From contig CALQSQ010000022.1 of the NCBI GenBank assembly GCA_943333275.1, positions 1-59,963 of the forward strand: a DNA stretch of 59,963 nucleotides. Reading direction: 5' to 3'. Of the stretch, positions 9,365-16,937 are shown piece after piece (position 1 is the stretch's first letter; each line of letters starts with the position of its first letter). Below the pieces are notes generated by a model. It was not told the origin of the DNA. It was given only the letters and a program-made list of their open reading frames with translations, and searched no databases. Position numbers and translations under genes: made by a program. Origin of the DNA: Akkermansia muciniphila (GTDB lineage: Bacteria > Verrucomicrobiota > Verrucomicrobiia > Verrucomicrobiales > V1-33).

Positions 9365-9727
9365 AATGGATTCAGAGCTTGGCGGGAGCCGCGTGGGAAT
9401 GCAATTTGAAAGATGACCCATTGGGGGGCGGCCAGTGAAATCAAACACACGGCCAATCCCCGCCACGACGCCCGCCCACCAGCCTGCCCCGACCCAGGCT
9501 GGAAAAAACCACCGACCCTCAGCAGCCAAAAACACCGCCTCCCGACCAGTCCAACGTGCCAGAAATTTCTAGGCGACCGCTCAGCGCGGTCCGATCACCC
9601 TACCTTGATGGACCGCAATGTCAGTTTTCTCACGCTTCTCCTTTTCCTATACCGGCACCACAAGCCCTGGGGGTAGTTTGGAACGGAGAGCAAGTTGTCA
9701 AGATTCTCGTCTCGACCTCTTTCCCAC
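9365..9727. other. Intergenic stretch upstream of yqeY with no clear gene
   Basis: About 360 bp between the yqeY start and the 42-bp tandem repeat. Short open frames on both strands show no recognisable domain. The only structure I see is the hairpin at 9575-9591. The promoter of the yqeY-pheT run should lie near its left end, but I cannot point to convincing -35 and -10 boxes. Confidence 0.5.
9571..9591. repeat. REP-like palindromic element
   Basis: A perfect 6-bp inverted repeat, GACCGC (9575-9580) and GCGGTC (9586-9591), with a 5-bp loop. It sits in non-coding DNA and is not followed by a T run on either strand, so it is not a plain intrinsic terminator. The GC-rich hairpin followed by a looser conserved-looking tail resembles REP-type elements. 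One copy only in this window. Confidence 0.4.
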
Positions 9728-9956
9728 AAAACAAGCCTCGGAAGGCTATCCGTCATTTCCCCACCCCACAAAACAAGCTTGTTTTAGTCACCTCAAGTTT
9801 CTCAGGTGGCCAAAACAAGGCTGTTTTACCCGCTGAATATTCCCAAACGACCAAAACAAGCTTGTTTTGGTCGCCCCAAGTTTTCCCAGTGACCAAAACA
9901 AGCTTGTTTCGGCCACCCGAAAAATCCACAACCCGTAAAACAAGCGTTTGAAGGCC
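9728..9956. repeat. Six-unit 42-bp tandem repeat with palindromic core
   Basis: The word AAAACAAG begins at 9728, 9770, 9812, 9853, 9895 and 9937, spacings of 42, 42, 41, 42 and 42 bp. The central units carry the palindrome AAAACAAGCTTGTTTT. In unit four it extends to a perfect 26-bp palindrome (9848-9873), and the linkers between cores (for example 9786-9811 and 9869-9894) also resemble each other. Because 42 bp is 14 codons, both strands can be read as 14-residue repeat peptides (TKTSLFW on plus, NKLVLV on minus), but these frames look incidental. The first and last units have degenerate cores, as expected for decaying array ends. Confidence 0.85.
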
Positions 9957-10074
9957 ATCAGAGATTTTCAGGCATTGTGGGACATCATTCTCATCGGGCG
10001 TTCCAAGGTGCCCTAACAAGGGGTCATCAGAAACGCCACCGCACCTTTTTGCGCTTCCCGCGAAGTCACAACCG

Positions 10075-10305
10075 TTACCTCTTGCCAATGAATTCTCCCA
10101 ATCTGTGCCAAAAGTCATCGCCGATGAATGCCGCGAGCAGGCCGAAGATAAGCCCACCCACTCCGATATAGCAAAAACCCGCCCACCCAGATTCGGTGTA
10201 GGGGGTCTTGATCCATACGAAGAACCCGACGATCGCACCGAAGATCAATCCCAAAACAAAGTGGATGCAGAATGCTATCCAATTGAACTCTTGTTTGTCG
10301 CTCAT
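10075..10305 (-). CDS. Small hydrophobic membrane protein
   Basis: A 76-residue product with two membrane segments (about residues 8-31 and 42-62) in a glycine/phenylalanine-rich sequence, IAFCIHFVLGLIFGAIVGFF then YIGVGGLIFGLLAAFIG, and a short charged tail ending EFIGKR. No family is recognised. It is the leftmost of three small leftward genes in the island. Eighteen bp upstream of its ATG is the 16-bp element CTCAGTTTATAAATCC, also found upstream of the 88-residue gene. The hydrophobicity pattern argues for a real gene. A longer overlapping frame (9753-10238, same strand) is taken as a shadow. Confidence 0.65.
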   Translation of the reverse strand: MSDKQEFNWIAFCIHFVLGLIFGAIVGFFVWIKTPYTESGWAGFCYIGVGGLIFGLLAAFIGDDFWHRLGEFIGKR

Positions 10306-10323
10306 GGTGGTAAGGCAGCGTTA

Positions 10324-10339
10324 GGATTTATAAACTGAG
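10324..10339 (-). repeat. 16-bp element, copy 1 (CTCAGTTTATAAATCC)
   Basis: An exact copy of the element at 11194-11209, read on the minus strand, lying 18 bp upstream of the 76-residue gene. On its other side, 5 bp away, is the stop codon of a short protein-like frame. Both copies are followed within a few bases by a TAAC-containing stretch. It may be a boundary of inserted gene units, or a shared promoter or leader. Confidence 0.6.
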
Positions 10340-10344
10340 GGGTG

Positions 10345-10433
10345 CTAGACGAGGGAGAAGATGACTTCGCTCTGGAAGTTGCCGTCGGCGGGTTTCATGC
10401 CGATGCGTCGGCCTCGCGATCCAATGTCCAATA
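10345..10433 (-). pseudogene. Possible remnant of a protein C-terminus
   Basis: Read leftward, a frame different from that of the 149-residue gene runs from an in-frame TGA to TAG at 10345-10347. It encodes about 28 residues including RRIGMKPADGNFQSEVIFSLV-like sequence (the last 20 residues begin at RIGMKP). The composition looks like a genuine protein end, yet there is no start codon with enough upstream sequence. It overlaps the end of the 149-residue gene. I read it as the leftover end of another gene joined here by recombination, but chance cannot be excluded. Confidence 0.25.
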
Positions 10434-10844
10434 GTCACGGTAGCGCGAAAGATCAAGTTTGCCCGGATGATAACATCGGAGACCCGTCATACCCACGCCG
10501 TGCGGAGCAACCCAAGTGTCGGAGAGACAGTCACCTGATTCGAACTCAACTAGAAGCGATTCAGGATCGATGAAACCGTCTTGCTCCTGAATCGCCAGGA
10601 CCCTAGCTATCGGTGAGCCAGTGCACCGGTCGATGACTGATCCTCTAAGACGCCAAGCGTTCCAGGGACGACGGCTGGCGACAAATGGGCTGATAGCCAA
10701 GGGCATAAAGAAAACGACGCCGGTTGTGAGCGTGTAGTATGTTTCGGTGAAATCGAGGCTATCACGAGTGTGCGCCCTCGCGTGGATGCGTTTGATCGTT
10801 TGGCCAACAATGTCTTCGCGCTTCAACTCATTCATGGCGGTCAT
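10395..10844 (-). CDS. Hypothetical protein
   Basis: A 149-residue soluble protein of unknown family. It begins MTAMNELKREDIVGQTIKRI, contains a beta-rich middle (ETYYTLTTGVVFFMPLA), and a C-terminal half with many aromatic and acidic residues (LLVEFESGDCLSDTWVAP). ATG codons at 10844 and 10835 are both possible. It is the middle gene of the three-gene leftward set, 89 bp from the 76-residue gene. Unlike its neighbours it lacks the 16-bp upstream element. Length and composition support a real gene. Confidence 0.55.
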   Translation of the reverse strand: MTAMNELKREDIVGQTIKRIHARAHTRDSLDFTETYYTLTTGVVFFMPLAISPFVASRRPWNAWRLRGSVIDRCTGSPIARVLAIQEQDGFIDPESLLVEFESGDCLSDTWVAPHGVGMTGLRCYHPGKLDLSRYRDYWTLDREADASA

Positions 10845-10891
10845 CGCAAGTAGTGTCTAGAAGCGTCGCGGAGAGTTCATGGCGCAGGTTG

Positions 10892-11137
10892 TCAGGGTTT
10901 AGCATCGTTCGGCGGTGTTTTTTCTTTGTCGCTTGGCAACGGATTGTTGAAGCCGCCGGGTGCGTTGTCCTCGGCCTCGGCGACAATGCCGTTGATGAGC
11001 ATGGAAACAACTGCGATGGCGAGCGATGCCCCAAAGCTGAAACCAGTAAAGTAGTGGATGCCCCAAGCGATGAGTGCAGCAATAGACAATCCGATGAGAG
11101 CGGGAATCGGTTCAAAGGTGTATTTGCCGACTTTCAT
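10892..11137 (-). CDS. Small membrane protein
   Basis: An 81-residue product, MKVGKYTFEPIPALIGLSIA onward, with two membrane segments (about residues 10-31 and 33-53) and a charged tail rich in proline, lysine and aspartate (KEKTPPNDAKP). A GTG at 11158 would add seven residues, but the ATG is preferred. Upstream lie a 27-bp stretch bounded by ACCTAAC and GTTAGGC (11157-11183) and the second copy of the 16-bp element. No family is recognised. Confidence 0.65.
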   Translation of the reverse strand: MKVGKYTFEPIPALIGLSIAALIAWGIHYFTGFSFGASLAIAVVSMLINGIVAEAEDNAPGGFNNPLPSDKEKTPPNDAKP

Positions 11138-11193
11138 TTCACGATGCGGTAGCGACACCTAACATGCTGCTTAGCGGTTAGGCAGTGGGGTTT

Positions 11194-11209
11194 GGATTTA
11201 TAAACTGAG
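11194..11209 (-). repeat. 16-bp element, copy 2 (CTCAGTTTATAAATCC)
   Basis: Identical to the copy at 10324-10339. The flanks also share a GGC-AG motif on the start-codon side, so the similarity extends to about 30 bp with gaps. It lies 56 bp upstream of the preferred ATG of the 81-residue membrane protein. Confidence 0.6.
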
Positions 11210-11680
11210 TGCAGCTGCTCAAGTAGGGGTGGCTGGCTGCAAGATCATTCCACGCAGCACGGACAGTTGGAGACGAAGTGGCCTGGGGATGTCTCCGGTG
11301 AGGCGAGAAGGGGTCAGGAGAACGGTTCAGGAAAAAACGCATGACAACATTTTCCCTGCGAGGGGAGTGCTGGAGTTGAGGTCGGACATTTACGTATTCT
11401 TGCGCTTTTTCAGGCGCGCGATTCGACATGGACTCAGCGGAAGAAATTTTACAGGGTTCCACCTTGCTGAGTCCTTGGGAAGGATGGGCGAATTGCTGAC
11501 CTTGCTCGAAATCTGAGGTTGAAATCATGGCCGAATTCTAATCGAGTTGAAACCATGGTTCAATTCCCAATTCGCTGTGTCCATGCGGCGTTTAAAGACT
11601 CACCGGCATGACGGGCATCGCGATCCCCCGTCTTTTGTCCCTTGCCTGTCGGCCCGGTATTTCATAGTTTGAATTCAATC
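11210..11680. other. Intergenic stretch with no supported gene
   Basis: About 470 bp between the small-gene island and the tandem DUF1080 gene. Open frames of about 95-115 codons exist on both strands but show no domain, signal or consistent composition. It marks the right edge of the island. A promoter for the rightward DUF1080 gene should lie near 11600-11680, but no convincing boxes are visible. Confidence 0.5.
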
Positions 11681-12850
11681 ATGAAACCAGCTCCCTCCCT
11701 CCTCGCCTGCCTCTTCCTGTTGCAACCGTCCCTTCGCGCCGCAGAGGAGGATGGCTGGGTCTCGCTTTTCAACGACAAGGATCTTTCCAACTGGGTAAAC
11801 GTGAACTGCGCGCCGGAGACCTGGAAGGCCGAGGATGGGGTGATCAAATGCACGGGCACTCCGACCGGTGCGCTGCGGTTGCCGCGGCAGTATGAGAATT
11901 TCATTTTCGAACTCGATTGGCGGCACCTGAAGGAGGGCGGCAATGCGGGGATTTTCGTCTGGGCCTCGCCGGTGGCCGCACCTGGTGTTCCATTCCTTCG
12001 GGCCATCGAGGTCCAGGTGCTCGACAATGGTTACAATCCCGAGGGCAAAAACAAATTTTACACCACGCATGGCGACGTGTTTCCAATCCACGGATCGAGC
12101 ATGCAACCCATCTACAAGGGCAACGGTCAGCGCTGTTTCCCCATCGAGGAACGCAGCAAGTCCGCGCCCGAGTGGAACCATTACCGCATCGAGGCCAATC
12201 AGGGCAAACTCCGCCTCTCGGTCAACGGCAAGGAAGTCTCGGGCGGCGATAACTGTCTCTGGAAAAAAGGTTTTCTCGGCCTGGAAAGTGAAGGCTCCCC
12301 CACCGAATGGAAAAACCTCCGCCTCAAGGAACTCCCTCCCAGCGGTGCCCCCGAAGCGGATTCCGCGCCCGAGGACCTTGGATGGAAAAGCCTCTACAAC
12401 GGCCTGGATCTGCGCGGATTCACCGCAAGTCTGGAGGGCAAAACCCAATGGAAAGCCACCGACTGGGTGCTGTCCGCCCCGAAGGATCCGAACCCTGAGG
12501 ACAAGCTCACCCTACCGCTTCCCCATGAGTCGTTCGAACTCACTCTCGACTGGAATGCAGGCAACGGCAGCGGCGAGAAAACACCCCCCACCCTCACCCT
12601 TCAGGACGCCAACGGCCAAACGGTGGAGATCGATTTGCTCAAAACGCTCCCCGATCCGACCAAACGCGATGGCTGGCATCGTCTGTCGCTCACCCGAAAG
12701 AATGGTTCGGGCAAAATCTGGCTCGGCACGAATCCTCAAACCGAAATTTCGGGAAAGGACCTCGCCACGGTGCGCGTCTGGTCGCTCATCCTCTCAAGCC
12801 CTGCGGCCCCGCGGCAACTCGCCAATTTCTACATCCGGGAACTGAAGTAA
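11681..12850 (+). CDS. Secreted protein with two tandem DUF1080 domains
   Basis: A 389-residue precursor. A signal peptide (MKPAPSLLACLFLLQPSLRA) is followed by a first DUF1080 domain (about residues 25-220, opening GWVSLFNDKDLSNWV and closing with a GFLGLESEGSPTEWKNLRLKEL block) and a second, divergent copy (about 235-389, opening GWKSLYNGLDLRGF). DUF1080 proteins have a concanavalin-like fold; some act on 3-keto-glycosides. The first copy keeps the family's usual aromatic and histidine blocks (GDVFPIHGSSM); the second is shorter and has lost that region, so it may bind sugar rather than cleave it. ATG 11681 is chosen over 11642 because it starts the signal peptide. It probably acts in the periplasm or outside the cell. 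Confidence 0.9.
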   Translation: MKPAPSLLACLFLLQPSLRAAEEDGWVSLFNDKDLSNWVNVNCAPETWKAEDGVIKCTGTPTGALRLPRQYENFIFELDWRHLKEGGNAGIFVWASPVAAPGVPFLRAIEVQVLDNGYNPEGKNKFYTTHGDVFPIHGSSMQPIYKGNGQRCFPIEERSKSAPEWNHYRIEANQGKLRLSVNGKEVSGGDNCLWKKGFLGLESEGSPTEWKNLRLKELPPSGAPEADSAPEDLGWKSLYNGLDLRGFTASLEGKTQWKATDWVLSAPKDPNPEDKLTLPLPHESFELTLDWNAGNGSGEKTPPTLTLQDANGQTVEIDLLKTLPDPTKRDGWHRLSLTRKNGSGKIWLGTNPQTEISGKDLATVRVWSLILSSPAAPRQLANFYIRELK

Positions 12851-12903
12851 ATCCTTTTGCCACGCTGCCTGGAGGCAGGAAAGGTCGGCGTTCCGCACCG
12901 GCC

Positions 12904-13473
12904 TCACTCCCTGACCAGAACGTTCTCGTAGAGGGCGGCCAGCGTCATTTGGAGATTCACAGACTCCAGTTGGAAGACCGCCTCCCATCCGCGGATGATT
13001 TCCGGCGACCAGTTGTTACGACGGCGGTGGATGGTGATTTCCGGCTGATCCTGGGCCACGAGGACGTATTCCTCAAGCGAGGCCAGGCTGAGGTAGTTCT
13101 GCATTTTCTCACCACGATCGAGTCGCTCCGTACTTTCTGACAGGACTTCAATGATCAGTTTGGGAAAGCGCAGGAAATACTCCTCAGTGTCCTTGGGGTC
13201 GCAGGTGACGACGACGTCAGGATAGTAAAATACCTCCCCCTGCCTGACCTGCAGGCGCACTTTCATATCCCCAATAAATGGGGTGCATGGCCCGGAGCCC
13301 AAATGCGCTTCCAGCTTGGAAACGAGCCTTCCGGATAGGCGATTGTGTCCACGGCTCGCACCCTCCATGGCATAGACCTTCCCGGCGATGTAGTCATGCT
13401 TAATGTCGCCAAGCTGCTCTTCTGTCAGGTAATCCTCGACGGAAAGAAAGTGGGGCTGGACCGCAGAATTCAT
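12904..13473 (-). CDS. Uma2-family (DUF820) endonuclease-like protein
   Basis: A 189-residue protein with the PD-(D/E)xK-like core of Uma2/DUF820: YPDVVVTCDPKD (about residues 105-116), LIIEVLSEST (about 125-134), and KMQNYLSLASLEEYVLVAQD. Asp in YPDVVV and Glu in IEVLS are the likely metal ligands. The family is common in cyanobacteria and present in PVC bacteria; its biological role is unknown. ATG 13473 gives the family-typical N-terminus (FLSVEDYLTEEQ). A longer frame to 13641 adds an unlike extension. It is a single leftward gene between two rightward secreted-protein genes. Confidence 0.9.
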   Translation of the reverse strand: MNSAVQPHFLSVEDYLTEEQLGDIKHDYIAGKVYAMEGASRGHNRLSGRLVSKLEAHLGSGPCTPFIGDMKVRLQVRQGEVFYYPDVVVTCDPKDTEEYFLRFPKLIIEVLSESTERLDRGEKMQNYLSLASLEEYVLVAQDQPEITIHRRRNNWSPEIIRGWEAVFQLESVNLQMTLAALYENVLVRE

Positions 13474-13698
13474 GGGGCCAGCATGCCTGCAAAGGCCCCA
13501 CTTCGCAAGTGGTTCAATGTTGCCGTCTTCAGGGAAATTTCCCTGCGCAGGATTTCGTCCGCCAAACGAAATTCGAAAAAACGCGGAAAGGCGGTTTATC
13601 CTCTTGAGCATTCCCCGCCGATAGTATGGGCTTTGCTCCATCGGCTCGCGCAGGGCATTTCCAATTTATTCAGAATCGCATAACTAAAAACCTCCCAG

Positions 13699-16677
13699 AT
13701 GAAACCATCAACGTTGATCACCCTCGGCCTGCTGGCACTGTTGCAACCTGGCTTCGCGCAATACGAGGGTTGGAAGCATTCGGGCTCGCTGAACCTGCTC
13801 ACCACGCCGGACGGCGCCAATCTGCCAGCGACGGCGGAGGTTCAGGATTTCCCCGTTCTGGTGAGATTGGATAAGGACTGGTTCGATTTCAAACAAGCAA
13901 AGGACGACGGCAGCGATCTTCGATTTTCTTCTGAGGGCAAACCGCTGTCCTTCCAGATTGAGCAATGGGATGCCGCGCAAGGGGCAGCGAGCATCTGGGT
14001 GCGCCTTCCGAAGATCAAGGGCAATGACCGCCAGAAGATTGCAATGCATTGGGGCAAGGCGGATGCAGCGGGAGAATCGAATGGGAAGGCGGTTTTCAAT
14101 GAATCGAACGGCTACCTGAGCGTCTGGCACATGGGCGACGAGGTGCTGGATGAGGTGGGGTCCGTGGAATCGGAGAATGTGGGGACGACGGCGACGACGG
14201 GCCGGATCGGCACGGCGCGGCATCTTGCGGGGAGGCAGGGGATTTCGGGCGGCGAGAAAATCGCGAACTACCCCACGGGCTCGAGTCCGCACAGCAGTGA
14301 GATGTGGATGCGACCGGAACAGGTCAATGGCCGGGCGCTCGCCTGGGGCAATGAGCACGGGCAGGGCAAGGTGGTGATGCATTTCCAAAGTCCGCCGCAT
14401 GTGAAGATGGAATGTTACTTTTCCGGCGCGGATGTTTCCAGCGAGGGCCGGATGCCGCTCAGTGAGTGGATTCATGTCATGCACACTTATGTGAAGGGGG
14501 ATTCAAAAATTTATGTAAACGGAGAACTCAACAACGTTTCCCAAACAAAAGACGCTCCGCTGGCCATCAAAACTCCGGCGCGTCTTTACATCGGCGGATG
14601 GTATGCCAATTACGATTTCGTTGGCGACATCGACGAGGTGCGCATTTCCAAAGTGGTGCGCTCTGCCGACTGGATCAGGCTGCAGCATGAGAATCAAAAA
14701 GCGCAACAAACACTGGTGGGACCGATCATGCAGGCAGGCGACACCTTTGCCGTTTCGCCCGAATCAGCCACGGTGCTGGAAGGGAAAAGCGCGACCTTCA
14801 CCGCGCAGGCTGGTGGCGCGCAGAAAATTTATTGGATTTTAAAAAGCGGTGACCAACAGACCATTGCAGCCGTGGATCGGTTCAGCTATACCTTCGATGC
14901 AGGGCGTGTGACGGGCGACAAAGCGGTGACGCTCCAATGCAAGGCCATCTATCCGAACGAGGTGCGAATGAAGGATATTGCCATTTCCGTCAGGGAGGAA
15001 ATTCCGGAGCCTGAGTTCACGCTCATGGCTCCTGCGGAATGGAATGGCCGGGACACCATTGAAATAGTCCCGCAGGTGACCAATCGCAGTGCCATGCAGG
15101 CGAAGGGGGCGGGCGATTTGCAGATGGAATGGAGCGCGGGACCGATCGCCGTCATCAAGGAAATTTCCGCTGATAAGCTCATCCTGAAGCGTTCGCAGAA
15201 CAGCGGGAAACTGACCGTCACTGCCACCATTCACAATGGCGGAAAACCAACCACCCAGACCGTGACGATGAATGTCCGGGAACCGAAAAGCGATGCCTGG
15301 GTGGCGCGCACCCCGGACAAGGACGAGAAACCGATGGAGGGCCAGTTCTATGCCCGCGACGACAAAAACGAGGGAACGCTCTTCTACAACGGCACTCTAA
15401 CTGATGCCGCTGATTCCGTCTTTCTGAAGCTCTACGCCAATGACAAACTCATCAAAACCGAAACTGCCAAGCCTGCCGCGGACCTGTCCTATGCCCTTTC
15501 GGCGAAGCTCAAGCCGGGCCTGATCAAATACAAAGTGGAGTTCGGAACGAAGGCAGGAGGCAAGGAGAAGGTGCAGCAAACCGTGGGCAACCTCGTCTGC
15601 GGCGATGCCTACCTCATTGATGGACAGTCCAACGCTCTGGCCACGGACACTGGCGAGAAATCCCCTCCGGAAATCAACGACTGGATCCGCAGCTATGGAC
15701 GACCGTCCGGCGACGCCAAACAGGAACCATCCAACCTCTGGTGCAACCCAGTTTGGAAAGCCGAGAAAGGCGAGAAGGCCGAACTGGGTTGGTGGGGCAT
15801 GGAACTGGCGAAGCAACTGCTCGAGAGTCAGAAAATGCCCATTTTCATCATCAATGCCGCCGCCGGAGGAACCCGCATCGATCAGCATCAGCGCGATGCC
15901 GCGAATCCAACCGACCTCACGACCATTTATGGTAGAATGCTCTGGCGCGTGCAGCAGGCGAAGCTCACCCATGGCATCCGCGCGATCCTGTGGCATCAGG
16001 GGGAGAACGACCAAGGCTCGGATGGTCCCACCGGCGGTTATGGCTGGGAGACGTATCAGCCGCTCTTTGTAGAAATGGCCGCAGGCTGGAAACAGGATTT
16101 CCCAAACGTGCAGCACTATTACATTTTCCAAATCTGGCCGGACTCCTGCAGCATGGGTGGGCGCAAGGGATCGGGAGATATGTTGCGCGAGAAACAGCGC
16201 ACGCTGCCGCAGCTGTTTTCGAACATGAGCATCATGTCCACGCTCGGCATCGTCCCGCCCGGCGGTTGTCACTTCCCACTCATTGGCTGGGCGCAGTTTG
16301 CCAATTTCATCCAGCCGTTGATCGAACGCGATTTCTACGGCAGCAAGCCAAAGCAGTCCATCACCCCGCCGAATTTGAAATCCGCATCTTTCTCCGCAGC
16401 GGCGAAGGACTCGATCACTCTCGAATTCGATCAACCCGTCGTCTGGTCCGACACGCTGGCCGGACAATTCTACCTGGACGGCGAAAAGGACAAGGTCGCC
16501 TCCGGAAGTGTGGCTGGCAATCTGCTCACGCTGAAATTGAAAGAGGCATCGACGGCGACCAGGATCACCTATTTGAAAGAGGTCGCATGGAAACAGGAAA
16601 CGCTGCTCAATGGCACCAACGGAATCGCCGCGCTCACGTTCTGTGAGGTGCCACTTGTTGTCACGGCACCTCCTTGA
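13699..16677 (+). CDS. Secreted DUF2341/LamG/SASA esterase-like protein
   Basis: A 992-residue precursor. A signal peptide (MKPSTLITLGLLALLQPGFA) precedes a DUF2341 domain (about residues 25-130), a LamG/concanavalin-like domain (about 145-345), Ig-like linkers (about 350-610), and a sialate-O-acetylesterase-type SASA/SGNH domain (about 625-880). SGNH blocks are visible: GQSN with the nucleophilic Ser, GGTRID, WHQGEND, and GGCHFP with the catalytic His. A short beta domain ends the protein. It probably removes acetyl groups from polysaccharides while the LamG part binds the glycan. It is a neighbour of other secreted carbohydrate-active genes. A 740-1500 bp frame on the other strand is a shadow. 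Confidence 0.92.
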   Translation: MKPSTLITLGLLALLQPGFAQYEGWKHSGSLNLLTTPDGANLPATAEVQDFPVLVRLDKDWFDFKQAKDDGSDLRFSSEGKPLSFQIEQWDAAQGAASIWVRLPKIKGNDRQKIAMHWGKADAAGESNGKAVFNESNGYLSVWHMGDEVLDEVGSVESENVGTTATTGRIGTARHLAGRQGISGGEKIANYPTGSSPHSSEMWMRPEQVNGRALAWGNEHGQGKVVMHFQSPPHVKMECYFSGADVSSEGRMPLSEWIHVMHTYVKGDSKIYVNGELNNVSQTKDAPLAIKTPARLYIGGWYANYDFVGDIDEVRISKVVRSADWIRLQHENQKAQQTLVGPIMQAGDTFAVSPESATVLEGKSATFTAQAGGAQKIYWILKSGDQQTIAAVDRFSYTFDAGRVTGDKAVTLQCKAIYPNEVRMKDIAISVREEIPEPEFTLMAPAEWNGRDTIEIVPQVTNRSAMQAKGAGDLQMEWSAGPIAVIKEISADKLILKRSQNSGKLTVTATIHNGGKPTTQTVTMNVREPKSDAWVARTPDKDEKPMEGQFYARDDKNEGTLFYNGTLTDAADSVFLKLYANDKLIKTETAKPAADLSYALSAKLKPGLIKYKVEFGTKAGGKEKVQQTVGNLVCGDAYLIDGQSNALATDTGEKSPPEINDWIRSYGRPSGDAKQEPSNLWCNPVWKAEKGEKAELGWWGMELAKQLLESQKMPIFIINAAAGGTRIDQHQRDAANPTDLTTIYGRMLWRVQQAKLTHGIRAILWHQGENDQGSDGPTGGYGWETYQPLFVEMAAGWKQDFPNVQHYYIFQIWPDSCSMGGRKGSGDMLREKQRTLPQLFSNMSIMSTLGIVPPGGCHFPLIGWAQFANFIQPLIERDFYGSKPKQSITPPNLKSASFSAAAKDSITLEFDQPVVWSDTLAGQFYLDGEKDKVASGSVAGNLLTLKLKEASTATRITYLKEVAWKQETLLNGTNGIAALTFCEVPLVVTAPP

Positions 16678-16937
16678 GAGGCGCGATGCCTCTGTCTGCT
16701 CAATACGCATTGGATGCACCCAGGCAAGGGCCTCATGGCGCGCACCGCCTAAGTCAACCATAAGGCGGCTTGAAGCCTCCTTATCAATCCAGGTCCGCAA
16801 GCAGGAGCGATGCCGGACACCCCTGATCCCGTGAAAGTATTCCTTCGGTTCTTTCCCCCCATTCGCTGATACTTCCAGGGGACGGAACCTATTTCCGAAG
16901 CAAACCCGACTCAAAGAATCTTCCTTCCCGGATCGCC

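Noticed and set aside
9728..9956. CRISPR array
   Set aside because: The spacing is periodic, but the supposed spacers are themselves similar and palindromic, and no cas gene is in the window.
9556..10238. Overlapping frames of about 130 and 160 codons across the 42-bp array
   Set aside because: They consist mainly of repeat-derived 14-residue units on both strands and overlap a better small gene (10075-10305); coding is not supported.
11157..11183. Integron attC site
   Set aside because: The end motifs fit the consensus, but the span is 27 bp, much shorter than known attC sites, and no integrase is seen. Kept only as a note in a finding.
11178..11528. 116-aa open frame on the minus strand
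   Set aside because: It overlaps the 16-bp element, has no domain and a proline/serine/arginine-rich shadow composition.
16677..16693. Hairpin after the 992-aa gene as a terminator
   Set aside because: A 6-bp stem overlaps the stop codon, but no T run follows, so it is not a convincing intrinsic terminator.
15397..16914. 505-aa open frame on the minus strand
   Set aside because: It is antisense to the SASA domain of the 992-aa gene and has no recognised domain.
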